Assembly: GCF_002843425.1 (NCBI RefSeq)
Contig: NZ_NKXO01000003.1
Coordinates: 1-64,000, forward strand
From: Raineya orbicola
GTDB taxonomy: Bacteria > Bacteroidota > Bacteroidia > Cytophagales > Thermonemataceae
DNA length: 64,000 nucleotides
Reading direction: 5' to 3'
Made by a program: the position numbers and the translations under genes. Positions 8,099 to 16,556 of this stretch are shown piece by piece. Every line of letters begins with the position of its first letter. Position 1 is the first letter of the stretch. The notes beneath the pieces were generated by a model. The model did not search any database. It had not been told where the DNA came from and was given only the letters and a program-made list of their open reading frames with translations.

Positions 8099-9118
8099 AT
8101 GTTTTTAGTAAAAAGGTTTTGGCAAAGCTTGTTCCAACAAAAAAATAAAAATCTCTCATCTTGGTGGCAAAGTGAGCATTTGCGTTTAGAAGTAAGTAGC
8201 AAATGCCAACTCAAATGCCCTTTGTGCCTTACAGGAACGCACTATCACCGAAAACACTCCGCTATTGGTTGGGGGCATTTGAGTTTAGAAAATTTCAAAA
8301 CCTTTTTAAGCCAAAATCCACAAATCAAGAGCCTTGAGCTTTCTAATTATGGCGAACTTTTCTTGCACCCACACATTGAGGAAATTTTACGGCTTGCTTA
8401 TGAAAAAAATATCAAACTCACTGCCCTCAATGGAACTAACCTCAATCATTTGCCCGATAGCACCGCCGAAGCCCTTGTAAAATATCGCTTTGAGAAAATC
8501 AAAGTTTCCATTGATGGAGCAAGCGAAGAAACCTACCAGATTTACCGAATTGGCGGGAGTTTTGAAAAAGTTTTAGAAAATATCCGAAAAATCAATTTTT
8601 ACAAGGCAAAATATCAAAGCCCTTACCCAAAACTGAAATGGCAGTTTATTATTTTTGGGCATAACGAACACGAAATCAGCAAGGCAAGAAATTTGGCAAA
8701 AGAGCTAAAAATGGGTTTCAAGTTGAAATTCAATTATTCACCTAAAAAGTTTCCTATTCGCAATGCTGAATACGTTGCCCAAGAAATGGGAGCAAGCACT
8801 ATCACAGAATTTGAACAAAAAAACCGAAAGCTGTATTCACCTGCTTGCTTTCAGTTATGGTCTGCTCCGCAAATCAATTGGGACGGCAAACTTTTAGGCT
8901 GTTGCGTTAATCATTTTGGCGACTTTGGTAATGTTTTTCAGGAAGGTTTGGAAAATTTATTGCAATCAGAAAAATATTTGTATGCTAAAAAAATGCTTTT
9001 AGGCGAAGTACCTGCCCGAGCAGATATTCCTTGTGTGCAGTGCAATCGTTACAAAAAAGTTTTACAAATTCCTTTTCGCAAGCAATTAGAGGCACATCTC
9101 AAAGCACTGCAATTTTAG
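8099..9118 (+). CDS. Radical SAM/SPASM domain protein
   Basis: A 339-residue radical S-adenosylmethionine enzyme. The N-terminal cluster motif is CxxxCxxC (SSKCQLKCPLC, near residue 35), which binds the [4Fe-4S] cluster that cleaves SAM. LELSNYGELFLHP matches the GGE-like SAM-binding strand, and KVSIDGASEETYQIYR is typical of the SPASM/MoaA group. The C-terminal part has further cysteines (SPACFQLW, LGCCVNHFGDFGN, IPCVQCNRYK) fitting a SPASM auxiliary cluster domain. The substrate is unknown; no precursor peptide gene is visible next to it. A longer frame back to 7976 would run over the promoter and the divergent gene, so I use the ATG at 8099. Its end overlaps the converging porZ gene by 20 bases. 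Confidence 0.85.
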   Translation: MFLVKRFWQSLFQQKNKNLSSWWQSEHLRLEVSSKCQLKCPLCLTGTHYHRKHSAIGWGHLSLENFKTFLSQNPQIKSLELSNYGELFLHPHIEEILRLAYEKNIKLTALNGTNLNHLPDSTAEALVKYRFEKIKVSIDGASEETYQIYRIGGSFEKVLENIRKINFYKAKYQSPYPKLKWQFIIFGHNEHEISKARNLAKELKMGFKLKFNYSPKKFPIRNAEYVAQEMGASTITEFEQKNRKLYSPACFQLWSAPQINWDGKLLGCCVNHFGDFGNVFQEGLENLLQSEKYLYAKKMLLGEVPARADIPCVQCNRYKKVLQIPFRKQLEAHLKALQF

Positions 9119-11363
9119 CTACCTCTCCTGCCTCGCCTTCGGCATTTACAGAAAAAACCAAATAAATACCCGGTGCGGCACGTCTGCCGTTGTAGTCTCT
9201 AAGATTCCACGTAGCTGTACCACCTTTGGCAGTAGTTTGATAAATGAGCGTTCCTGAAACATCAGTAATTTTGACTTCTGCATTTTCGGCAAGTCCTTCA
9301 ATACCCACCAAACCCGAAAAATCGGGCTTTACAGGATTAGGGAAAACTTTTACTTTACCCAAATTTTCGGAGGCTACCGTAACCCCTTCTCGGTAAGAGC
9401 ATAAACCCTGATTGGTGGTAATAAAAACTTCTCCGTTTCTATCATTGATGCTAATATGACGAATTTGATTGGAAATCAGCGGACTATTTTCTGTAGTAAA
9501 ATGAGCTAAAAGTTTGCTTACAGTAGCATCAAAAAGATATACGCCATTTTTGTGAGTGCCAAACCATTTCCGATTGGCTCCGTCTATGGCAATAGCCGTT
9601 ACGGCAATACTCTCGAGCAATTGTCTTCGCTCAAAAATAGGAAAAGTAACTTCAAAATTGCTGTTAAAAACATTTTGAGGGTTAAAAACGGTCATTACAC
9701 CACTTTCAGAACCGAGCCAGAGAACACCATTGCGGTCAATAGCAATAGAAAGAATATTTGGGTTTGTCAGTTTGCCATTTGTAGGGGTAAGATGTTTGTT
9801 TTGCCCGCCTTCGGTATCACACACCCATACACCTGTGGCGGAAGGTATAGGCGAAAGTCTTATCCATTTGTAGCCTCTAAAATCCACGACAATATCCTCG
9901 GGAAAGCGTGTAGCACTATTGAAACCAAAACTTTGCCAAGTGCCATCAGTTCTACGGCAAAGCAAAGAATTGGTTGCTCCATATCTACCAACCCACAAGT
10001 TACCCTGACGGTCTGTGGTCAGGGCGGAAACTTTTACATCAGAAGCCCCAAAAAAAGGCGTATTAGGGGTAGTTTCATCAATGACGCTAAAAGTTCCTGT
10101 TTCTGTGTTTTGCTGAATAATTCCGTTACCAAATGAGCCAAGTGTTAAGGTTTTTTGAGAAGCGTTGTAAGCGGCACAATTCAAATCAAAAGCAAAAGGC
10201 ATCGGCAAGGTATTAGACAAATTCTGAAAATGATAACTCTGCCAAAATCCCTCACTGAAAATATCAAAGCCATCGGTATTATTCAAATTAGCATAACTGC
10301 TATTGTACCCCCCTGAAAGAGCAACTATTTTTCCCGCAAAATAAAAATTTTTCCAGTTTCTTATGCTAAAAGTCCCATTAGGGCTGTAAGACCTGAAACT
10401 CCCTTCCCAATCAGAAAGCAATCCATTGATAGCATCAGCCAACCAAAAACGATTGTTTATTTTTTGAATAGCGTTTATTTTTTGAAAAAGTGGATTTGAA
10501 AGATTGCCCACTATACCTGATGTATTGAGCCAAATTACTTGGTTATTTTGCAATACAGCAATTTGATTATCAATATTTTGTAAATTATTGTAGCCATTGA
10601 TAGGCATACCTGTTACCGCTTGCCAAGTAGTAGGATTAATGAGTTTGTACAAGCCAAAACCTTCTAATGAAACATATAAGAGATTATGCGAAAAGGCAAT
10701 GTTTTGCACTGCTACATTTGCAGGCAAGCCGCTACTTACTCCAAAAAACTGCCAACTATTGAAGTCTTGCAAATTTGCCGAAACACTCGCAAAACGCACC
10801 CCTTGTGGGGTTGCCAAATAGAAACGTAAGCCATCAGAGGCAATCGCATTCACGGCTAAATTACTTCCTCCTGTGCCTAAATTTCGCCAAGTTTCGCGAA
10901 TTTCGTTTTTTTCTAAATCTACTACCACCACTCCGAAATTAGTTGCTAAATAAGCCCAACGCCCTTGCAAAAAGATATGATTGATGTTTTTTAGGTTTTC
11001 AGCAACTTGTGTAGAATTACGAATAGCAGGCAAATTGATGATATTTCTACCTGCAATCAAATCAATATTTCCATTAAAATAACCCACAATGAGTTTTTGA
11101 TATTCAACAGAATAAGCAATTTGCGAGGCTTGGGCTTCGGCAAGACCATCGCTTTTAGAAAGAATTTGCGTGCTATTTTCTTGCAAATCATACACAAAAA
11201 GCCCCGATTGAGCCACTGCATAGATTTTACTTTCACTCGCCGCCAAAGATTTTACAGAGCGATAAGGCAAATGCACTCGCCACGTACCCAAAGGGATATT
11301 TTCTTGAGCCAAAGCGTAGGTAAAAACTTGAAAAATCAGGCAAAAAACAGTTACTTTTTTCAT
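9099..11363 (-). CDS. porZ: Type IX secretion system protein PorZ-like (beta-propellers, C-terminal sorting-type domain)
   Basis: A 754-residue secreted protein. It has a signal peptide (MKKVTVFC..., cleavage after ALAQ) and then the PorZ start IPLGTWRVHLPYRSVKSLA. Seven-bladed propeller repeats follow, with motifs such as GLFVYDL, SDGLAEAQ, DRQGNLWVGRYG and DRNGVLWLGSESG, as in two-component-regulator propellers. The last ~90 residues (VFPNPVKPDFSG, LIYQT, WNLRDYNGRRAAPGIYLV) form the CTD-like Ig domain. In Porphyromonas, PorZ sits on the surface as part of the attachment complex and binds anionic LPS. Start: the ATG at 11363 follows the lptB stop by one base; the ATG at 11372 overlapping lptB is the alternative. 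Coupling to lptB, an LPS exporter component, is suggestive. Confidence 0.85.
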   Translation of the reverse strand: MKKVTVFCLIFQVFTYALAQENIPLGTWRVHLPYRSVKSLAASESKIYAVAQSGLFVYDLQENSTQILSKSDGLAEAQASQIAYSVEYQKLIVGYFNGNIDLIAGRNIINLPAIRNSTQVAENLKNINHIFLQGRWAYLATNFGVVVVDLEKNEIRETWRNLGTGGSNLAVNAIASDGLRFYLATPQGVRFASVSANLQDFNSWQFFGVSSGLPANVAVQNIAFSHNLLYVSLEGFGLYKLINPTTWQAVTGMPINGYNNLQNIDNQIAVLQNNQVIWLNTSGIVGNLSNPLFQKINAIQKINNRFWLADAINGLLSDWEGSFRSYSPNGTFSIRNWKNFYFAGKIVALSGGYNSSYANLNNTDGFDIFSEGFWQSYHFQNLSNTLPMPFAFDLNCAAYNASQKTLTLGSFGNGIIQQNTETGTFSVIDETTPNTPFFGASDVKVSALTTDRQGNLWVGRYGATNSLLCRRTDGTWQSFGFNSATRFPEDIVVDFRGYKWIRLSPIPSATGVWVCDTEGGQNKHLTPTNGKLTNPNILSIAIDRNGVLWLGSESGVMTVFNPQNVFNSNFEVTFPIFERRQLLESIAVTAIAIDGANRKWFGTHKNGVYLFDATVSKLLAHFTTENSPLISNQIRHISINDRNGEVFITTNQGLCSYREGVTVASENLGKVKVFPNPVKPDFSGLVGIEGLAENAEVKITDVSGTLIYQTTAKGGTATWNLRDYNGRRAAPGIYLVFSVNAEGEAGEVAKIAVL

Positions 11364-11364
11364 T

Positions 11365-12105
11365 TCAGACATCAAACCTTTTTCTTTTGAATTCGTACAA
11401 TTCGCCCAAATATTTAGCTCTTACTTCCTTATCATTTACCAAATCTTCGGGAACGCCTTCTTTGAAAACTTTTCCTGCACTCATTACATAAACCCAGTCG
11501 GTAATAGAAAGAGTTTCATCGGCATTGTGGTCAGTGATAAGTACGCCCAAATTTTTGAATTTCAACTTATAGACAATCTTTTGAATTTCCTCAACTGCTA
11601 GTGGGTCTACCCCTGCGAAAGGTTCATCAAGCAAAATAAATTTAGGATTCGTAGCCAAAGCTCTTGCAATTTCGGTGCGTCTGCGTTCTCCTCCTGAAAG
11701 CACTTTCCCCATACTTTTTCTGACGTGAGTAAGATTAAATTCCTCTAAAAGGGCTTCTGTACGCTCTTTTTGCTCTTGCTTGGAAAGGTTTGTCATTTCC
11801 AAAACGGCTTTGATATTATCTTCTACGCTCAAATTTCTAAAAACCGAAGCCTCTTGTGCCAAATAACCCAAACCCATTCTTGCCCTTTTGAACATAGGCA
11901 GTTGCGTAATATCCTCATCATCTAAAAAAATTTTGCCTTCATCGGGTTTTACAAGCCCCACGGTCATATAGAAAGAAGTGGTTTTACCTGCTCCGTTGTG
12001 TCCGAGAAGTCCCACAATTTTCCCTTGCTCTACCTGAATAGAAACGTGATTTACTACATAACGCTTACCGTACTTTTTGACCAAATTCTCTGCCCGAAGT
12101 TGCAT
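11365..12105 (-). CDS. lptB: LPS export ABC transporter ATP-binding protein
   Basis: A 246-residue cytoplasmic ATPase that powers LptFG extraction of lipopolysaccharide and its transfer across the periplasm. Motifs in order: Walker A GHNGAGKTT, Q-loop YLAQEASVF, signature LSGGERRRTE, Walker B ILLDEPFAGVDP and switch ITDHN. The LptB-typical GLGYLAQEASVFRNLSV segment separates it from general ABC ATPases. The ATG at 12105 begins MQLRAENLVKKYG; a 14-residue upstream extension adds nothing conserved. porZ follows directly. A promoter with direct repeats lies about 100 bases upstream. Confidence 0.93.
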   Translation of the reverse strand: MQLRAENLVKKYGKRYVVNHVSIQVEQGKIVGLLGHNGAGKTTSFYMTVGLVKPDEGKIFLDDEDITQLPMFKRARMGLGYLAQEASVFRNLSVEDNIKAVLEMTNLSKQEQKERTEALLEEFNLTHVRKSMGKVLSGGERRRTEIARALATNPKFILLDEPFAGVDPLAVEEIQKIVYKLKFKNLGVLITDHNADETLSITDWVYVMSAGKVFKEGVPEDLVNDKEVRAKYLGELYEFKRKRFDV

Positions 12106-12208
12106 ATTTCTCTCATTTTTCGCTGATAGTAGCAAAATGTATTCCAATTTTTCCTGTAAATGCCTTCTATAAAACTTTTATTGGCTTATAGCTTGTGCTT
12201 TATTTTTG

Positions 12209-12240
12209 CAAAATTAGCCAAAATTCGCCAAAATTCGCAA
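12209..12240 (-). promoter_or_regulatory. Promoter of lptB-porZ overlapped by triple direct repeat
   Basis: On the minus strand, TTG (12240-12238), a 21-base spacer and TAATTTTG (12216-12209) fit the Bacteroidota consensus. The spacer is nearly filled by 10-base direct repeats (AATTTTGGCG, AATTTTGGCT) on the same strand, the last merging into the -7 box. The repeats could be an operator or simple slippage products. Confidence 0.4.
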
Positions 12241-12251
12241 GGAATAGCCCA

Positions 12252-13613
12252 TTAGTCTTGTCTTTTCTTTTTTAACCACACATAAACAGGCAAACCCGAA
12301 AGTACAATCAGAAAGCCGTAACGTGTGTAAGGTTCGTAAATCAACCAAATAATGCTAATGATAGTTATCAAAACCAAATACAAAGCAGGTAAAAAAGGAT
12401 ACGCTACAGCTTTGTAAGGACGAGGCAAGTCAGGCATTTTTTTACGCAAAATAAACACTGCAAGAATAGTCAGAAAGTAAAAAAGCATCACGGCAAACAT
12501 CACATACCCCAACAAGTCGCTATACGCCCCCGAAAGACACAAAACCGAAGCCCAAATTGCCTGCACTACCAAAGCATTCTGAGGTACATCATTTTTATTT
12601 AGTTTGCCCAATGCCGAAAAAAATACTCCATCTTTTGCCATAGCATAATACACCCTCGCCCCCGAAAGAATACAGCCATTATCAGAGCCAAAAGTAGAAA
12701 TCATTATCAAAACGCTTACCAAGAGTAAGCCTATTTGCCCTAAAACCTGCGAGGCGGCGGCAGTTGCTACTAATTCATTGCTTTGTATTTGTGGAAAGGG
12801 TAAAGCTATCAAATAGGCAACATTGGTAAGCAAATAAATCAGTGTTACAAGCCCTGTACCTATTGCCAAACTGCGAGGAATGGTTTTTTCAGCATTGACA
12901 ATTTCATCACCTGCAAAACTGATATTATTCCAAGCATCACTGGAAAATAACGAACCAATCATTGCTACTGCAAACAAAGGCAAATACTCTGCAAGTGAAA
13001 CATTTTCAGGCAAAGCCCAATATTTTCCAAAATTTTCACTGATAGCCACAACATTTCTACCAAAAACAAAGATAATGAGCAAAAGTAAAGCCAAGGCGAT
13101 AATTTTGGTACTACCAAAAAGATTTTGAATCAGCGTTCCGTATTTTACGCCTTTGGTATTGATGAAAGTGAGTAGCCAAATCACGATAATTGCCAAAATT
13201 TGATTAGTAGCAATGCTAAAATTGCCTATTTCTATGATTTTGTTGTTTTTACTAATAAACGGAAAAAGATTTCCTGTAAAATTGGCGAAAGCTACCGCCA
13301 CTGCCGCAATTGTGCCTGTCTGAATGACCGCCAGTACCGTCCAGCCATACAAAAACGCAATGAGCGAATTGTAAGTCTTACGCAAAAATACATATTGCCC
13401 TCCTGCTTGGGGCATCATAGCGGCAAGTTCGCCATAGCTCAAAGCTCCTGCCATTGTAATAAGCCCTGTAATAAGCCAAACTATCAATAAACCGAAAACA
13501 GACTGCGTTTTTTGGGCAATATCAGAGCTTACAATAAAAATGCCCGAGCCAATCATTGTACCTGCTACGAGCATTACGGCATCAAATAAACGAATTTCCT
13601 TGCGAAAAGACAT
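12252..13613 (-). CDS. APC-family amino acid permease
   Basis: A 453-residue inner-membrane transporter with about 12 hydrophobic segments, belonging to the amino acid-polyamine-organocation superfamily. The first helix has the substrate-binding pattern GTMIGSGIFI, and the protein continues with GALSYGELAAMMPQAGGQYV, a classic APC motif. SFAGDEIVNAEKTIPRS on the cytoplasmic side is also typical. The exact amino acid is not predictable. It follows ruvB with a 12-base gap and is probably the last gene of the siaB-siaC-ruvB transcript, an unusual companion. Confidence 0.87.
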   Translation of the reverse strand: MSFRKEIRLFDAVMLVAGTMIGSGIFIVSSDIAQKTQSVFGLLIVWLITGLITMAGALSYGELAAMMPQAGGQYVFLRKTYNSLIAFLYGWTVLAVIQTGTIAAVAVAFANFTGNLFPFISKNNKIIEIGNFSIATNQILAIIVIWLLTFINTKGVKYGTLIQNLFGSTKIIALALLLLIIFVFGRNVVAISENFGKYWALPENVSLAEYLPLFAVAMIGSLFSSDAWNNISFAGDEIVNAEKTIPRSLAIGTGLVTLIYLLTNVAYLIALPFPQIQSNELVATAAASQVLGQIGLLLVSVLIMISTFGSDNGCILSGARVYYAMAKDGVFFSALGKLNKNDVPQNALVVQAIWASVLCLSGAYSDLLGYVMFAVMLFYFLTILAVFILRKKMPDLPRPYKAVAYPFLPALYLVLITIISIIWLIYEPYTRYGFLIVLSGLPVYVWLKKKRQD

Positions 13614-13625
13614 TGGAAAAGGTTT

Positions 13626-14657
13626 TTAATCTTCAAATAAATCGTTTTGTTTAGTAAATTGGCTAATTCCTAAATGTTTATAGGCTTTTTCGGTAGCTTC
13701 TCTACCCCTTGAAGTTCTTTTGATGTAGCCTTCTTGTATTAGGAAAGGTTCATACACTTCTTCAATAGTTTCTGCCTCCTCACCGCAAGCCGTAGCGATA
13801 GTAGTAATACCCACGGGTCCTCCCTTGAACTTATGAATAATGGTTTGCAGAATACGATTATCCATTTCGTCCAGTCCGTTTTTATCTACTTCCAGAGCTT
13901 GTAAAGCTACATCAGCAATAGCCAAATCTATATTGCCATTCCCTTTGACTTGTGCAAAATCACGAATGCGGCGAAGTAAGTTATTAGCAATACGAGGCGT
14001 GCCTCTACTACGGCGGGCAATTTCGTAGGCGGCTTCCTCCTCAATTTTTACACCCAAAATTTTGCAAGAACGCTTGACAATTTGGGTGAGCAAATGAGCA
14101 TCATAATATTGCAGACGAGCATTGATGGCAAATCTGGCTCTCAAAGGGGCTGTCAGCAGACCTGAACGCGTCGTTGCTCCGATGAGCGTAAAAGGATTTA
14201 GCCCTATTTGCACGGTACGAGCATTCGGACCTGAGTCCAGCATTATATCAATTTTGTAATCTTCCATTGCAGAGTACAAATACTCCTCTACAATAGGATT
14301 GAGGCGATGAATCTCATCTATGAAAAGTACATCATTAGAATTGAGTTTTGTGAGCAAACCTGCCAAATCGCTGGGCTTATCTAATACTGGTCCCGAAGTA
14401 GTCATCATTTCTACTCCAAGCTCATTGGCAATGATATTAGAAAGTGTTGTTTTTCCTAATCCGGGCGGTCCGTGTAGAAGGACGTGGTCAAGGGCTTCCT
14501 TGCGTTGTTTGGCGGCAAGTACAAATATACGCAAGTTTTCAACGATTTTTTCTTGCCCTGTAAAATCCTCAAAACTCAAAGGACGCAAAGCCTTTTCTAT
14601 CTCTCTATCCGAAGGCGAAAGTTTTTCTTCCTCACCCGTGAGGTAATCTTTACGCAT
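13626..14657 (-). CDS. ruvB: Holliday junction branch migration helicase RuvB
   Basis: A 343-residue AAA+ motor that forms hexameric rings with RuvA and drives branch migration of Holliday junctions. The N-terminal region [19 protein letters not shown] and GQEKIVENL is typical. Walker A is GPPGLGKTT, Walker [10 protein letters not shown], and sensor and arginine-finger segments [12 protein letters not shown] and PLRARF are present. The winged-helix C-terminus contains [20 protein letters not shown] and [13 protein letters not shown]. Length is standard. It sits 8 bases after the SiaC gene on the same strand, so it appears embedded in a signalling transcript rather than beside ruvA or ruvC. 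Confidence 0.97.
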   Translation of the reverse strand: MRKDYLTGEEEKLSPSDREIEKALRPLSFEDFTGQEKIVENLRIFVLAAKQRKEALDHVLLHGPPGLGKTTLSNIIANELGVEMMTTSGPVLDKPSDLAGLLTKLNSNDVLFIDEIHRLNPIVEEYLYSAMEDYKIDIMLDSGPNARTVQIGLNPFTLIGATTRSGLLTAPLRARFAINARLQYYDAHLLTQIVKRSCKILGVKIEEEAAYEIARRSRGTPRIANNLLRRIRDFAQVKGNGNIDLAIADVALQALEVDKNGLDEMDNRILQTIIHKFKGGPVGITTIATACGEEAETIEEVYEPFLIQEGYIKRTSRGREATEKAYKHLGISQFTKQNDLFED

Positions 14658-14665
14658 AATTTTTT

Positions 14666-15055
14666 TTACTGCTCTGCAATAATTCTGATATTGAAGGTAA
14701 TATTTTCCAAAAGATCTTGATAATCTTTACCCGCTTCAATCATATCGTCATCAAACTCTTCGCACCACCAGTTTATTTCTACGGCGGCTCCCGATGCTTT
14801 CAGTTGGGCTATTTTTTTGAATACATCAAGCAAACATTTGGAAGAACTTGTGTTGAAATATTCTAATTCTACATCAAGGCTTAAAACTCTTTCAGCCGCT
14901 TGTGCTTTGAAGCGTTCCAGCCAATCGTTGATAGGCGTGTAGAACTCCAAGGGGTTTTCTGGTACAGAACGCCCTTTTATTTCCAACTTTCCTGTATCAG
15001 GATCTAAATGTACAAAGGGAGTATTGAGCGTTTTTTCAATTTTCAAGCTTTCCAT
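14666..15055 (-). CDS. siaC: SiaC-family regulatory phosphoprotein (DUF1987), copy 1
   Basis: A 129-residue small cytoplasmic protein. The family (DUF1987) includes Pseudomonas aeruginosa SiaC, an anti-anti-sigma-like phosphoprotein that is phosphorylated by SiaB and dephosphorylated by SiaA, and there activates the diguanylate cyclase SiaD. Here the motif [10 protein letters not shown] places a Thr at residue 69, matching by position the phosphorylated Thr68 of Sia[10 protein letters not shown] and the acidic [15 protein letters not shown] near the C-terminus also match the family. It follows the kinase gene by 12 bases. No phosphatase or cyclase of the SiaA/SiaD type is adjacent; the paralogous set is at 48-53.7 kb. 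Confidence 0.85.
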   Translation of the reverse strand: MESLKIEKTLNTPFVHLDPDTGKLEIKGRSVPENPLEFYTPINDWLERFKAQAAERVLSLDVELEYFNTSSSKCLLDVFKKIAQLKASGAAVEINWWCEEFDDDMIEAGKDYQDLLENITFNIRIIAEQ

Positions 15056-15067
15056 AAAAAATGCTAT

Positions 15068-15631
15068 TTAAGACGAATGTTCCTGTTTGTTTTCAATTCT
15101 TGGAATTTCTACTTTCAAGGTAAAAAAAGCTAAGTTATCATCTAAATGACTAAACTCATATCGTAAGTTACCCTCCGATTTACGGGCAATATCCACAAAA
15201 CCCAACCCTGCTGTGCCTTTTTCCGAAAAGCCCTCACTACCAAGTATTTGTTTATGGTACTCTCGTAATTCTTCTTTGCTCAAAGAGTTGATATAATCAA
15301 TTTTTTCTTTAATTTTTTGCTCGCTTTGCTTAAAAACATAGTTACCTGTAGCGATAATGTACTTATCCTGATAGGCTTCAAACACAGCAAGCCCTTTCAT
15401 TCCTATTTCTTCACTATGCTTTTCTAAATGATGACTTAAATTCTGATAGCATTCGGTTGCGATATTATAGACTTTTTTGCGAGTTTTAGGGTTTTGTTCG
15501 GCAGTTTCAAGTCTATCTTCAATGATACGAAGCAAAGAATTAATTTGCACAAACCCCACCTGCCCTTTGTAAGACAAGATAAAATTCTCATCTTGCATTT
15601 CATTATACACTTGGCTATAATCTTTTTTCAT
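15068..15631 (-). CDS. siaB: SiaB-family protein kinase, copy 1
   Basis: A 187-residue cytoplasmic kinase of the GHKL/anti-sigma fold. Visible ATP-site motifs: N-box with Glu60 and Asn64 (IATECYQNLSHH) and G-box KGTAGLGFVDIARKS. In Pseudomonas, SiaB phosphorylates SiaC, and the neighbouring DUF1987 gene fits that pairing. The ATG at 15631 is used; a TTG at 15643 gives four more residues. A strong promoter lies 35 bases upstream, so this gene should lead the siaB-siaC-ruvB-permease transcript. It is roughly a third identical by eye to the copy at 52756. Confidence 0.82.
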   Translation of the reverse strand: MKKDYSQVYNEMQDENFILSYKGQVGFVQINSLLRIIEDRLETAEQNPKTRKKVYNIATECYQNLSHHLEKHSEEIGMKGLAVFEAYQDKYIIATGNYVFKQSEQKIKEKIDYINSLSKEELREYHKQILGSEGFSEKGTAGLGFVDIARKSEGNLRYEFSHLDDNLAFFTLKVEIPRIENKQEHSS

Positions 15632-15665
15632 TAGCCTATACAATTTTTGGTGATGGAATTATTGC

Positions 15666-15697
15666 CAAAACTAAAAAAAACTAATTTACTTGCAAAA
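15666..15697 (-). promoter_or_regulatory. Promoter of the siaB-siaC-ruvB operon
   Basis: On the minus strand, TTTTG (15697-15693), a 19-base spacer and TAGTTTTG (15673-15666) match the Bacteroidota consensus closely. Transcription would begin near 15660, about 28 bases before the kinase ATG. folP diverges from the same 90-base spacer. Confidence 0.58.
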
Positions 15698-15720
15698 GAT
15701 TTTGTTTAATTTTTGAAAAA

Positions 15721-16554
15721 ATGAATTTTTCTCTTGAAAGCAAAGGACGTTTGTTGCTCTTGGATAAACCTTGTATAATGGGTATTTTGAACCTCACCCC
15801 TGATTCTTTTTTTGAAGGAAGCCGACAAAAAAATATTGATGAACTGCTCAAAAATGCTGAAAAAATGCTTTCGGAAGGAGCTAATATATTGGATATAGGA
15901 GGGTATTCTACACGTCCAGGGGCAAGCGAAGTCAGTTTGCAAGAAGAATTACAAAGGGTAATTCCTGCTATTGAGGCAATACGCAGAAATTTTCCCGATA
16001 ATTTGATTTCGGTGGATACTTTCCGAGCCGAAGTAGCTCAAAGAGCTATTGAAAGTGGAGCAAATATTATCAATGATGTTTCAGGCGGAGAACTTGATAA
16101 AAAAATGTTTGAAACAGTTGCTCATTTACAAGTTCCTTATATCTTAATGCACAGCCGAGGAAATCCGCAAACTATGAGCCAAATGTGCCATTACGAAAAT
16201 ATTTTGTTAGAAATTTTACATTTTTTTGAACAAAAAATCAAAAAATTACGTATCTTGGGGGTGAAAGACATCATCATTGATGTGGGTTTTGGCTTTGCCA
16301 AAAATATAAACCAAAATTTTTTCCTACTTAAAAATTTATCGTATTTTCAAATCTTACAAGTGCCACTGCTCGTGGGAATATCACGTAAATCAATGATTTA
16401 TAAGACGCTATCTATCAGTCCCTACGAAGCTCTCAATGGCACTACGGCTCTCAATATGTTTGCTCTGATGCAAGGAGCGAAAATTTTAAGAGTTCACGAT
16501 GTGAAAGAAGCCAAAGAAACGATTCTTCTATACCGAAAATTATTAGAAAGCTGA
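15721..16554 (+). CDS. folP: Dihydropteroate synthase
   Basis: A 277-residue folate-pathway enzyme joining p-aminobenzoate to dihydropterin pyrophosphate. Signature motifs: MGILNLTPDSFF near residue 20, ANILDIGGYSTRPGA, a VDTFRAEVA strand, INDVSGG, LMHSRGNPQTM and GFGFAKN; PLLVGISRKSMIY is near the end. The length is normal. The next gene, cdaA, begins two bases after the stop; this folP-cdaA order is common in Bacteroidota. No clean promoter is visible right before the ATG. Confidence 0.95.
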   Translation: MNFSLESKGRLLLLDKPCIMGILNLTPDSFFEGSRQKNIDELLKNAEKMLSEGANILDIGGYSTRPGASEVSLQEELQRVIPAIEAIRRNFPDNLISVDTFRAEVAQRAIESGANIINDVSGGELDKKMFETVAHLQVPYILMHSRGNPQTMSQMCHYENILLEILHFFEQKIKKLRILGVKDIIIDVGFGFAKNINQNFFLLKNLSYFQILQVPLLVGISRKSMIYKTLSISPYEALNGTTALNMFALMQGAKILRVHDVKEAKETILLYRKLLES

Positions 16555-16556
16555 AT

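Noticed and set aside
9552-10136. 194-codon frame opposite porZ
   Set aside because: It lies wholly inside a well-supported gene on the other strand and shows no domain or signal.
15690-15715. Plus-strand promoter for folP
   Set aside because: The TTG and TTTG elements are only 15 bases apart and would start the RNA at the ATG; not convincing.
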